Below, in pieces: positions 27,700 through 36,768 of a stretch of 64,000 bases of DNA. The notes beneath the pieces are model-generated. The model saw only the letters and a list, made by a program, of their open reading frames with translations, searched no databases and had not been told where the DNA came from. Position 1 is the first letter of the stretch. Every line of letters starts with the position of its first letter. Source of the DNA: JAAXHH01 sp965225915 (GTDB lineage: Bacteria > JAAXHH01); assembly GCA_965225915.1 (NCBI GenBank), contig OZ245326.1, forward strand, positions 3,410,001 through 3,474,000. The letters run 5' to 3'. A program made the position numbers and the translations under genes.

Positions 27700-29646
27700 A
27701 TGGTCATCGAGTTTGTGAATCTACTCACCGCATACTTCGATTTCATCTGGTTGTCCTTCCTGTTGCTGGCCCCCATGTTGATTCTGGGTCTGCTGCTTTC
27801 CGGCCTGATTCATGTTTTCATATCACGCGAAGCCATATTGAAATGGCTCCAGGACGACAGTCTCAGGTCGGTAAGCGTGAGCGCCGGGGTCGGCGTTCCT
27901 GTGCCGCTGTGCAGTTGCTCCGTTGTTCCGATTGTAGCGGAAATGCGGCGGAAAGGCGCATCGCGTTCCTCCTGCATGTCGTTCCTGATCACGGCCCCGG
28001 AAACCGGGGCGGATTCGATTCTCGTTACCAACGCGTTCTTCGGGATCGTCGTAGCCTTGATTCGACCCGTCATCAGTTTTATTACCGCGGTCGTGGCGGG
28101 TATCTTTTGCATCGGCCTGATCAGAGATGATAACGGCGAAGCCAGGACGGGCGACCATGACCACCGCGATCACCGCGATCATGACCACCATGATCACGTG
28201 CACGACCAATGTCATGGACACGACCATGCGGCTCATGAAACCCTCCTGTTCGAAAGGGACGATTGCTACGTCAGCCCTTCCGCCATGAAGATACTGATGG
28301 CAAGGTGGCTTAAAGGGATATCGACCGTCGCTTCCATACGGAGGTTCGGATCGTGGGTTAAACCGGACTTCTATCGCGAACTGAATGAGGCGCAGCAGCA
28401 AAAAGTAGCAAAAACCTCCAAAGAAGATATCGTCGAAGAAGAATATCCCGGTCTCGACTTCAAGAAGATCGTCCAGCATATCATGCGATACGGCTTCGTG
28501 GAAATCGCTGACGATATCCTCTTCGCCCTGATCGTCGGCATTGCGCTGGGCGGCGTGCTCATTCTTGCCCTTCCAGCCGACATGATGTCTAACGAATACG
28601 CGCGATGGCTATCCTATCCCATCATGATCCTCGTTGGCGTGCCCCTTTACATCTGTGCCTCGGCCAGCACACCAATAGCCGCCGCGCTGGTGGCCAAGGG
28701 ATTCAGCCCGGGTGCCGCCCTGATTTTCCTGATGACCGGGCCAGCCACCAACACGAGCACGATCGCGATTATCATGAGCCAGTTCGGTGCGCGATTCGCG
28801 GCCGTGTACGTTACTTCGATCATCGTGGTAACCGCCACCCTGGGTATCGCCATCGACATCATGCTCCTGGCCACGGGATTGGCGGTTACCGTCAATCTGG
28901 GTCCGTCCGAATCCCCAACCCTTCAGTTTCTGCAATGGGGCGGCGCCTTTGCTTTGCTCGGGCTCATTATCTGGAGGTTTCGGGCCGGCGCCATGCGCAG
29001 CGGGTTCGAAGACCTAATGCTCAATATCCGTCCCCTAACCAGGCCCTGGCTGCGAGTCTGGAAGCGTCTGACGCGGAACCGGTCCATTCGCAGCATGATA
29101 TCGCCTTCCACCCCTTGGGGAATGATGCTGTACGGTTTGTTCCTGGTGCTCTTTCTGGGAAGCGGTTTCACGGTTGTGCCTCCAGGGCATGTCGGGTATG
29201 GCCGACTCTTCGGCGAAGTCTACTGGAAAGACCTGCAACCGGGACTGCATTATCTCGCTCCGCGTCCCCTGGCCCTCGTCGACAAGTGGCCGGTTGCCGA
29301 AGTCAAATCCATCATGTCCGAATCGCCCTATGAATACGTTTCAGGCGACCTGAGCAAGCTTTCGCTCACCCTGGACGTACAGTACCGGGTAAAAGATCCC
29401 TACACGTACCATTACAACACGACCGATCCCGAAGAGATCATCGAGGGCGCCGTCCGGGAGCACGTGCGCACGTTCATAAACGCCCACGATCTCGACTGGT
29501 TGCTCACCGCCTACCGTTCGGACCTGGAGAAAGAAATCACCGAACTTTTCCGCCAGGACGTCCTCCCGGATGGATATGAACCGGTACTTGGCACCGTGGA
29601 CCTGGTGAAGGTCAGCCTGCTTTGTATCAGTCCAGCCGAGGAATAG
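27700..29646 (+). CDS. Metal permease (SO_0444/ArsP-like) fused to a truncated SPFH domain
   Basis: Residues 1-150 and 250-450 are the two halves of an ArsP/SO_0444-type permease, with VPVPLCSCSVVPI and ITAPETGADS in the first and LYICASASTPIAAALV and MTGPATNTSTI in the second. The loop between has a His/Asp-rich stretch at about 151-180 (HDHRDHRDHDHHDHVHD), suited to Cu or Zn binding. From about 475 a membrane helix leads to an SPFH/HflK-like domain with VVPPGHVGYGRLFGEVYW and SLTLDVQYRVKDP. It ends at TAG 29644-29646 in ISPAEE. The next codons, read through, spell INAFREISSA, the expected SPFH continuation, so the domain is cut short. GGGAGG precedes the ATG. Confidence 0.82.
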   Translation: MVIEFVNLLTAYFDFIWLSFLLLAPMLILGLLLSGLIHVFISREAILKWLQDDSLRSVSVSAGVGVPVPLCSCSVVPIVAEMRRKGASRSSCMSFLITAPETGADSILVTNAFFGIVVALIRPVISFITAVVAGIFCIGLIRDDNGEARTGDHDHRDHRDHDHHDHVHDQCHGHDHAAHETLLFERDDCYVSPSAMKILMARWLKGISTVASIRRFGSWVKPDFYRELNEAQQQKVAKTSKEDIVEEEYPGLDFKKIVQHIMRYGFVEIADDILFALIVGIALGGVLILALPADMMSNEYARWLSYPIMILVGVPLYICASASTPIAAALVAKGFSPGAALIFLMTGPATNTSTIAIIMSQFGARFAAVYVTSIIVVTATLGIAIDIMLLATGLAVTVNLGPSESPTLQFLQWGGAFALLGLIIWRFRAGAMRSGFEDLMLNIRPLTRPWLRVWKRLTRNRSIRSMISPSTPWGMMLYGLFLVLFLGSGFTVVPPGHVGYGRLFGEVYWKDLQPGLHYLAPRPLALVDKWPVAEVKSIMSESPYEYVSGDLSKLSLTLDVQYRVKDPYTYHYNTTDPEEIIEGAVREHVRTFINAHDLDWLLTAYRSDLEKEITELFRQDVLPDGYEPVLGTVDLVKVSLLCISPAEE

Positions 29647-29802
29647 ATCAATGCGTTCAGGGAGATATCGAGCGCGGTAGGTTTCATGATGGGCGGGCTG
29701 ATCACCAACTTCTTTCTGATACTGTTCTTCCAGGATCCAAATATGTTTCGTGCTCTCCATATACTTACCGTTACAAACAGCATAATTACGGGCTGATACA
29801 TC

Positions 29803-30663
29803 GTGGAATCCAATACGATTCTTCATTTGCTGGGTTACTCCGCGGCCATATTTGCCGTGTCCATGCTGGGCGGAAAACTCTCGGCCATCGTGACCTTGAC
29901 GCACACGCGCACGCAACTGGTCATGAGTCTCGTGGCGGGGTTTCTCCTGGGCGTCGCCATGTACCACCTCCTGCTGCACAGCATAGAAGACATCCCCGGT
30001 CCTTACGCCGCTGAAACCGCCATTGGGTGTGCCGTACTCGGGATCATCGTGATTGTCGTCATGTTGCGCATATTCCGTTTTCACCAACACGATATCAGTC
30101 ACGAAGCGATGGAAATGAACGATGACCATCACGGCACGGTAGATGTAAATCCACGAAGCGTATTCGGCATCGCGCTGGGCCTGGGCCTGCACACTGTTAC
30201 AGAGGGGATCGCCCTGGGGGCCAGTGTGCGAATTGGTGTTCTGCATGACGGGGAAGCCGTTCTGGCTGGCCTCGGCGTGTTTCTGGCGATCATGGCTCAC
30301 AAACCCCTTGATGCATACTCCATCATCGGTTTGATTAGAGCAACCGGTTACAGTAACCGCTCTTGCACCCTGACCAATATCGGTTTCGCCCTGTTGTGTC
30401 CGGTGGTCGCGGTATTGACCTTCCAGGGCGTGGGACTGCTCAACCAGTTGGAAGAGTTGCATATCGTAGGGTACATCATGGCCTTCGCCGCCGGCGTTTT
30501 TCTTTGTATATCCCTCGGTGACCTGTTGCCCGAAATCCAGTTCCACAGTCACGACCGTGGCATTCTTGCCGTAGCTTTCCTCCTGGGGATCGGTCTCGCT
30601 TACGCGCTGTTCTTCTTCGAATCCGACGCCACGCATGGGTTGAAAAACGGTGTTTTGCATTAG
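29803..30663 (+). CDS. ZIP-family metal transporter
   Basis: The 286-residue membrane protein has eight hydrophobic segments and ZIP motifs: GLGLHTVTEGIALGASV in TM4 and MAHKPLDAYSIIGL in TM5, with a short His-rich loop (MEMNDDHHG) before TM4. ZIP proteins bring Zn2+ or Fe2+ into the cytoplasm. The start is GTG at 29803 with only a weak ribosome site. The gene stands between the permease-SPFH gene and the copper ATPase, so import and export functions are mixed in this metal cluster. Confidence 0.87.
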   Translation: MESNTILHLLGYSAAIFAVSMLGGKLSAIVTLTHTRTQLVMSLVAGFLLGVAMYHLLLHSIEDIPGPYAAETAIGCAVLGIIVIVVMLRIFRFHQHDISHEAMEMNDDHHGTVDVNPRSVFGIALGLGLHTVTEGIALGASVRIGVLHDGEAVLAGLGVFLAIMAHKPLDAYSIIGLIRATGYSNRSCTLTNIGFALLCPVVAVLTFQGVGLLNQLEELHIVGYIMAFAAGVFLCISLGDLLPEIQFHSHDRGILAVAFLLGIGLAYALFFFESDATHGLKNGVLH

Positions 30664-30689
30664 CTTCCATCCAGACTAGGAATAAGGTC

Positions 30690-32927
30690 ATGTCGATTTC
30701 CAAGCCAACCATGGATTTCGACGTGGATACTGAAACTCGGGTATTCCACGTAGAGGGCATGACCTGCAGTGCCTGTTCCGCTCGGGTCGAAAAGGTGCTC
30801 GCCAGCGTACCTGGCGTATCCGCCGCCCACGTAAACCTCGCCCTGGAACGGGCTACCCTGACCGTGCTACCGTCTGTAAAGCAGGAATCGCTGACCGGTT
30901 CCGTGGCCGACGCTGGATTTCGACTTACCACCGGCCCCGCCGATCGAACCAGATCAGAAACCGATCGAATCCTGGGTAGCAGAGACCGCATCGCGATGGT
31001 CGTCTCGGTCGCCTTAACGCTTCCGTTTCTTGTTCAGATGATTGTGGGATTGCTGCAAGGCTGGACCGGTTTCAGCTGGCACATGCCGGTATATGCGGAA
31101 GCAGCCCTGGCTACCGTCCTGCAGATCGCCATCGGAGCGCGTTACTACAGGAGCGGTTTCTACGCGCTCCGCGGCGGCGGCGCTAACATGGATGTCCTGG
31201 TCTCCCTGGGCACCACATCGGCCTACGCATTCAGCTGGTACCTCGTGCTTACCCTGGGCGCCGACGCCGCGGGGCAACTCTACTTTGAAGCCTCGGCAAT
31301 CATCATTACCCTCGTGCTGATCGGCAAGCATATCGAAACCCGTGCGCGGCGCAGCGCGGGCCGGGCGATACGCGAGCTGCTGGCCATCAGGCCCGAGACC
31401 GCACGGGTGCGGACGACCGACGGCACGGAAGAGGAACGCCCCGTGCACGCGTTGAAGACCGGAGACGTTGTGATCTGCCGTCCCGGTGACCGGGTGGCCG
31501 CCGACGGTGTTGTAATTCTCGGAGAAACCGAAATCGACGAGGCGCTCATCACCGGCGAAAGTACCCCCGTACAGAAATACCCTGGAGACCTCGTGATCGC
31601 CGGATCGGTTAATCTCAATGGTTTCGTGGAAATAGAAGCCCGCGCTATCGGAAGCGAATCAACCCTTGGGCGGGTGATACGCCTGGTCGAAAACGCTCAG
31701 GCCGCCAAACCCGAGATACAGCGAATAGTGGATCGGGTCAGCGCAGTCTTCGTACCTGTCGTGGTCTTACTGGCCGTAATCACGCTCGCCGCGTGGATCT
31801 TGATGGGAGTGACACTGGAAACTGCGTTGATCAATGCCGTTTCCGTGCTCGTTATCGCGTGTCCCTGCGCCCTGGGCTTGGCTACGCCGACTGCTATCGT
31901 AACGGGCGCCGGAGCGGCGGCACGGGCGGGTATACTGGTCAAGGACATCGAATCCCTGGAACAGGCGAAAGGCCTGACCCACGTGGTTTTCGATAAGACG
32001 GGGACTCTGACCGAGGGCAAACCCCGTATCGCATCCGCCATCCCCCTGGCCAAACGCGACGAGAACGATCTTCTGCGTGTCGCGGCGTCGCTGCAACAGG
32101 GCAGTGAACACCCCTTTGCCACCGCGTTTCAGCACATGGCGACGGAACGAAAACTGGTCCTTACCCGGGTGGAGCGCTTCAGGAATCTCGTAGCCCGGGG
32201 CGTCGAGGGAGATATCGAAGGCGTGCGATACTTGCTGGGAAATCAAAAACTCTTCGAAGAGGCATGCCATACCCCTCCACCGCCCGCTGCTCCCCAGTCC
32301 GGAGGTGTCACCGTGGTTTGGCTGGCCTCCCGCGGAGAATCAGGATGCAATTACCTTGCCCGCTTCGAACTCGTCGACGCATTGAGACCCGATGCGGCCG
32401 AGGTGGTTGAGGAGCTCAGGAGGCTGAACGTCAAGGTTCTTCTGGTTTCCGGCGATTCTGAATCCGTCGTGAAGCGGATCGGCCGGCAGACGGGCATTGA
32501 CGAAACGCACAGCGGCGCTACGCCGGAAGAGAAGGAGCGTATCGTCGGGCAACTGATGGAAAGCGGTGCGAAGGTCTGCATGGTCGGCGACGGGATTAAC
32601 GACGCACCCGCGCTCGCCCGGGCCACCGTGGGTATAGCCATGGGCTCCGGTACGGACGTGGCGATGGAAACGGCTGCTATCACGCTGATGAGACCCGATC
32701 CCTTCCTGGTGGCCGGCGCGATCGACGTGAGTCGAAGAACCATCCGCAAAATCAAGCAGAATCTCTTCTGGGCGTTTATCTACAACGTGATCGGACTGCC
32801 GCTTGCTGCGATGGGGTTTCTCTTCCCTGCCGTAGCCGCGGCCATGATGGCCTTCTCCAGTATCAGCGTGGTCCTGAACTCGCTGATGCTCCGGTCATGG
32901 AAACCGCGGGAACTTAAAAGAATTTAG
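30690..32927 (+). CDS. copA: Copper-type P1B ATPase
   Basis: The 745-residue pump has one N-terminal HMA domain (GMTCSACSARVEK) and the membrane CPC motif in VIACPCALGLATP. The catalytic motifs are ITGES, DKTGTLTEG, SEHPFATAF and GDGINDAPALA. CPC with an HMA domain points to Cu+ (or Ag+) export from the cytoplasm. The last two helices have YNVIGLPLAAMG and MAFSSISVVLNSLMLR, typical of CopA. It starts 26 bp after the ZIP gene with AGGAATAAGG upstream and is likely co-transcribed with it. Confidence 0.95.
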   Translation: MSISKPTMDFDVDTETRVFHVEGMTCSACSARVEKVLASVPGVSAAHVNLALERATLTVLPSVKQESLTGSVADAGFRLTTGPADRTRSETDRILGSRDRIAMVVSVALTLPFLVQMIVGLLQGWTGFSWHMPVYAEAALATVLQIAIGARYYRSGFYALRGGGANMDVLVSLGTTSAYAFSWYLVLTLGADAAGQLYFEASAIIITLVLIGKHIETRARRSAGRAIRELLAIRPETARVRTTDGTEEERPVHALKTGDVVICRPGDRVAADGVVILGETEIDEALITGESTPVQKYPGDLVIAGSVNLNGFVEIEARAIGSESTLGRVIRLVENAQAAKPEIQRIVDRVSAVFVPVVVLLAVITLAAWILMGVTLETALINAVSVLVIACPCALGLATPTAIVTGAGAAARAGILVKDIESLEQAKGLTHVVFDKTGTLTEGKPRIASAIPLAKRDENDLLRVAASLQQGSEHPFATAFQHMATERKLVLTRVERFRNLVARGVEGDIEGVRYLLGNQKLFEEACHTPPPPAAPQSGGVTVVWLASRGESGCNYLARFELVDALRPDAAEVVEELRRLNVKVLLVSGDSESVVKRIGRQTGIDETHSGATPEEKERIVGQLMESGAKVCMVGDGINDAPALARATVGIAMGSGTDVAMETAAITLMRPDPFLVAGAIDVSRRTIRKIKQNLFWAFIYNVIGLPLAAMGFLFPAVAAAMMAFSSISVVLNSLMLRSWKPRELKRI

Positions 32928-32961
32928 ACTGTTCATAAAGAAAGTTTGGAAGACGTCACGT

Positions 32962-35121
32962 CTAAGACGTCTCCACCGCGGATGCGGCAGCCGCAACGAG
33001 CGGGATTTCGATGGTCATTTCGGTGTATTCTCCGGGTTCGGAATCCACCTTGATCACACCACCGTGCTCGCGTATGACATCGTTTGAAAGCGCCAGGCCC
33101 AGACCGGTGCCCTGATCGGTAGGCTTGGTGGTGAAGAAGGGATTGAAGATCTTTTCTCTGACATGGGGCGGGATTCCCTTGCCATTGTCCTTGATGCGGA
33201 TCACGATCTGATCGGCCTCGCGGCGGGTGGCCAACCATAGGGCGGGGACGTATTCGGACGCGGTTTCCGGATCTTGCTGCTTTTCGTGGGTAGCGTGGCA
33301 CGCGTTATTGACCATGTTCACAAATACCCGGGCCATATCCTGGGACACGATCTCTACCTCTCCCATTTGCGGATCCAGGTCTTCGTTTATTTCGAGTTGA
33401 AATTCTGAATTGGTTGCCCGGGCGCTGTGAAACGCAAGGCGGGCATGCTCTTCAAGCAAGGGGTTTAGATCGGTGGACTGTTTCTCTGCGGATCCCCGCC
33501 CCATCTGCAGCATGTCGCGTACGATTCGATTAGCCCGTTCGCCGTGCTCCCGGATGCGGCGCAGGTTGTCCGACAGATCGCCGCCGAGTTCGAGAATCAA
33601 ATCATTCTGCTCTTCGGTCAGGGATCCACCTTCCGTCGGTAGTTCTTCCTGAAGTTCTTCGAGCAGTTCCTCCGACGATTCGGCGAAGTTCTTCACGAAG
33701 TTCAGCGGGTTCTGTATTTCGTGCGCGACGCCTGCCGTCAGTTCCCCAAGGGCCGCAAGTTTTTCCCGCATGACGATCTGATCCTGCGCGTGCTGAAGCT
33801 CAACGAGCGTTGTTTCCAGTTCGTCGTTCTTGCCTCGGAGTTCCTCCGCGAGTTTTTCCACGAGGTTCAGTCGCTGCGCTTCGATAGAATGCAGCCTGAA
33901 CACTTCAAGGGCGGCGGCCATGTCCGCCACCTCGTCGCGACCGTCCAGTTCCACCTTCTGCTTCAGATCACCACCGGCCATACGACGCATGTGTTCGGAC
34001 AGAAACCCCAGACGGCGAAGTAACACCTTGCCGACGAATAACCACGCGATGAGGACCGCTCCAATCAGGCTGATGGCGTTGAGGACAAGCAGGAGCTGTC
34101 TACCCACCTGGATCGTCTGCGTGGAAGCAACCGTAGCTGCCTGGGTGCTTGCCTGCGCCGAATTCACGAGATTCTCCACCTCGGCGACCAGTTCGACGGC
34201 GAGATCGCGGTTGCTATCGATCAATGCGCGCTGTTGGGCCATAAGCTCCAGGTCTTCCGCGCGGATTTGAAAGATCTTTCCCTGGCCGCTTCCCAGTTCA
34301 AACAACTGGTCAAACACCGGTTCGAGACTTTGCCGCAGCGGAGCCGTTCCCAGGCCTGCCAAACTCCTTTCAACTCCGCCGCTGGCCGATTCGAATCGCT
34401 CCAGCAGGGGCTCCAGTCGGTCGGCGTTGGAGAGGTTGAAGACGTTGGACAGGATTCGGGTGCTGACGGTCGCCTCGGTCTGCAATTCGGCGAGATGCCG
34501 GTATCGCTGCAGTTCTATTTCAGAAAGGAATTCCGTACGAGGCGCCGCCGGTTCGTCTATGTTCCGGTAACCGGTGGTTGTGTAAAACAACTGGTTGTCC
34601 AGGGCCGGAACAAGAATACCGGCCATTTCGAGCTGCAGTTGCTCCAGTTCACGACGAAAGCGCTGGGTTTGATCCTCGAGGATGAAGCGTCTCGCCACGG
34701 ACTCCTCGATCATACCGATGTTGGTAATCAGCGTGTTACCGCTTTCACTGATACGTTGAAATCGTTCGTTTTCCATGCCATGACTGGTTAGCGCTTCCAG
34801 TTGAACCGCGAAGCTTTCGCGTTCTTCGGCGATACTAGCCGTCACGGCAGCAAATGCCTCGGGAGTTTCCGCGGCTGTCAGTCGCGGAGCGGCGGCCGCC
34901 AGCGTTCCGCTCTGTTGCGCAACACCGAACGCGTCGGCGATTTCGGGGACCGCCACTTCATTCACTTCCCGTTGGGCCTCACCGACCTCGTTGAAGGCGA
35001 ACCAGGCCACCATACTTGCTATCATGGTGAGCGCTACGGCCGTGCCGATACCCAAGTACAACTGTCCCGAAATACGGGAAGGGCCTTTGTCATATAACCA
35101 CAGCAGCCAACTCTTGATCAC
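32962..35121 (-). CDS. Histidine kinase with TorS-like periplasmic sensor region
   Basis: The 719-residue kinase has TM1 at about 22-46, a long helical periplasmic region to about 335, and TM2 at about 336-358. A HAMP segment (RMAGGDLKQKVELDGRDEV) and a coiled coil follow. The H-box has His467 in GVAHEIQNPLNF, and the HATPase has NACHATHE, DNGKGIPP and TGLGLALS. The sensor and the GAVLIAWLFVGKVLLRRL transition resemble TorS, which reads a periplasmic binding protein (TorT). The start is GTG, overlapping the binding-protein stop by 4 bases (GTGA), so the two are coupled. It is the last gene of the signalling operon. Confidence 0.9.
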   Translation of the reverse strand: MIKSWLLWLYDKGPSRISGQLYLGIGTAVALTMIASMVAWFAFNEVGEAQREVNEVAVPEIADAFGVAQQSGTLAAAAPRLTAAETPEAFAAVTASIAEERESFAVQLEALTSHGMENERFQRISESGNTLITNIGMIEESVARRFILEDQTQRFRRELEQLQLEMAGILVPALDNQLFYTTTGYRNIDEPAAPRTEFLSEIELQRYRHLAELQTEATVSTRILSNVFNLSNADRLEPLLERFESASGGVERSLAGLGTAPLRQSLEPVFDQLFELGSGQGKIFQIRAEDLELMAQQRALIDSNRDLAVELVAEVENLVNSAQASTQAATVASTQTIQVGRQLLLVLNAISLIGAVLIAWLFVGKVLLRRLGFLSEHMRRMAGGDLKQKVELDGRDEVADMAAALEVFRLHSIEAQRLNLVEKLAEELRGKNDELETTLVELQHAQDQIVMREKLAALGELTAGVAHEIQNPLNFVKNFAESSEELLEELQEELPTEGGSLTEEQNDLILELGGDLSDNLRRIREHGERANRIVRDMLQMGRGSAEKQSTDLNPLLEEHARLAFHSARATNSEFQLEINEDLDPQMGEVEIVSQDMARVFVNMVNNACHATHEKQQDPETASEYVPALWLATRREADQIVIRIKDNGKGIPPHVREKIFNPFFTTKPTDQGTGLGLALSNDVIREHGGVIKVDSEPGEYTEMTIEIPLVAAAASAVETS

Positions 35122-36338
35122 GGCATCTCGTCCCGAAGGGATTCAATAGGATGGTAACGTCCATCTTTACCGATGACGGTGAGGAAGACCGCGTCGGAGC
35201 CCTGGTTGTCATCTACACCGAATTCAAGACGAAGTCCGCCCATGTCTATGGTTTCGGCCCGGTTCAGGCTTTCCATGAGACAGTTCCGCTTTACATCGGG
35301 TCCGCAACCTTCCAGCGCGCTGATCGCAAGACGGCCGGCCAGGTATCCTTCGAATGAAACGAATCCCGGCGCAGCCCCTGGCTCATACGCGGCCAGGGCC
35401 CTTCGGTACGCTACGGCTATGGATATATTACTGGCCCCGGGGAAGGGGACCACCTGCGATACGAGGACGCCCCGGCCGTTGGAGCCCAGTTCCCGGGCCA
35501 ACGCGTTGCTGCCCACGAAGGAGATCGTCGCGAAGACCGGGTTGAAACCCACGTGCCGGGCCCACGTTATGAGCGTGGCAACCGGCTGGTACGCACCGAT
35601 AACTACGACCGCGTCCGGTTTTCCCTGTTGAAGATCGAGCAGGCCGGCCTTGATCGCCGTGGTGTTCCTGGGATACACGCCGATCGCCACCGGATCCAGC
35701 TTCCTGCGTTCCAATGCCAGCCTTACCCCTCTATAACCAACCCTGCCAAAAGAATCATTTTGATACATCACGCCGATGCGCGTGATGCCGAGATCCCGCG
35801 ACAAACGGTCTACGATTTCCTCGGTTTCCTGGTAGTAGGAAGCGCGCAGGTTGATTACGCCCGATTCAGTATTGTCTCTTAAGAAAATCGCGCCGGTAAA
35901 TGGCGCGATATAAGGTACACCCGCCTGCGAGGTGATTGGAACTGCCGAGCGGGAAGTCGGCGTGCCCACAGCGCCGATGAGTGCAAATACCTGTTCTTCC
36001 TCGATCAACTTCCGGGTATTCGCGATGGCGGCTTCCGGTTCGTATGCGTCGTCAAGGGTAATCAACTCAAGACGGCGTCCGTGCACACCCCCCTTGCGGT
36101 TCACCTCCCGAAAAGCCGCCTCGATCCCGAGATTCATGTTCTGGCCGAGTTCCCGGGCCGGACCACTGAACGCTGCGGACTGACCGAATAGAATGCGTTC
36201 GTCGGAAACGCCTGGTTCCTGTTCTTCAACCTGGGCGGCGTTCGCACCGCTGTTTTCGTGGGATAAAGCGGGAGAGAACGCCGTCGCACAGAGGGCGAAT
36301 AATAAAACGACCGCCCAGTGTTCTCGCGTTCGTCTCAT
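35118..36338 (-). CDS. Periplasmic ligand-binding protein, LivJ/Peripla_BP_6 type
   Basis: A signal peptide (LLFALCATAFSPALS) is followed by a two-lobed branched-chain-amino-acid-type binding fold. Typical segments are ILFGQSAAFSGPARELGQNM, LIGAVGTPTSRSAVPI and IGVMYQNDSFGRVGY. No ABC permease or ATPase gene is nearby, so it probably acts as a receptor rather than in uptake. It is locked by 4-base overlaps to the kinase RsbW homologue upstream (ATGA) and the TorS-like kinase downstream (GTGA). That placement strongly suggests it presents its ligand to the kinase sensor. Confidence 0.88.
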   Translation of the reverse strand: MRRTREHWAVVLLFALCATAFSPALSHENSGANAAQVEEQEPGVSDERILFGQSAAFSGPARELGQNMNLGIEAAFREVNRKGGVHGRRLELITLDDAYEPEAAIANTRKLIEEEQVFALIGAVGTPTSRSAVPITSQAGVPYIAPFTGAIFLRDNTESGVINLRASYYQETEEIVDRLSRDLGITRIGVMYQNDSFGRVGYRGVRLALERRKLDPVAIGVYPRNTTAIKAGLLDLQQGKPDAVVVIGAYQPVATLITWARHVGFNPVFATISFVGSNALARELGSNGRGVLVSQVVPFPGASNISIAVAYRRALAAYEPGAAPGFVSFEGYLAGRLAISALEGCGPDVKRNCLMESLNRAETIDMGGLRLEFGVDDNQGSDAVFLTVIGKDGRYHPIESLRDEMP

Positions 36339-36760
36339 CCGTTATCCTTCCGCTTGACGATCGTCAGGATGTTCTTGTTGTCTTCTCGACGGTAATTCAA
36401 CTCATCCATCATGGTCCGAACGAGGTAGATGCCCAGCCCGCCGACGGGTCGATCGTCCAATCCGGATTCGAGATCGGGTTCCGGAGAGTCTGCAAGGGGA
36501 TTAAAGGCCTGTCCTTCGTCCCGCAGCTCGATAGTCAGGACTTCCGTATCTGAATCCAGGATGATCTCGAATTCATGTTTAGGATCGTTGTCGTGCCCAT
36601 GCGTGACGATGTTGACGCCCAATTCCTCGAGGACCAGCTTGACCTGGTACACCATGCCCGGCGGCCAGTCTTCCGCCTCGCCGAGTTCATCAACCGCATC
36701 GTAAATGCGATCCAGCTGGTCGAGCTTCGTGGGCAGGCAAAGGGACAGTCTTCTGCTCAT
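36335..36760 (-). CDS. RsbW-type ATP-binding serine kinase (anti-sigma-factor family)
   Basis: The 141-residue single HATPase_c domain has the N-box LVLEELGVNIVTHGH and the G-box GGLGIYLVRTMMDEL. Members of this family phosphorylate STAS antagonists and bind sigma factors or other clients. It has the short length typical of stand-alone RsbW-like proteins. It lies between the RR-PP2C gene and the binding-protein gene. AGGGAT precedes the ATG. No sigma-factor gene is in the window, so the client is unknown. Confidence 0.9.
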   Translation of the reverse strand: MSRRLSLCLPTKLDQLDRIYDAVDELGEAEDWPPGMVYQVKLVLEELGVNIVTHGHDNDPKHEFEIILDSDTEVLTIELRDEGQAFNPLADSPEPDLESGLDDRPVGGLGIYLVRTMMDELNYRREDNKNILTIVKRKDNG

Positions 36761-36768
36761 GGTTATCC

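Noticed and set aside
28150..28242. DNA tandem repeat in the His-rich loop
   Set aside because: The similarity is loose and codon-level; it is explained by selection for His and Asp in a metal-binding loop.
29341..30660. Long minus-strand open frame opposite the SPFH/ZIP region (439 codons)
   Set aside because: It is antisense to two recognisable genes and has no family motif or hydrophobic pattern of its own.
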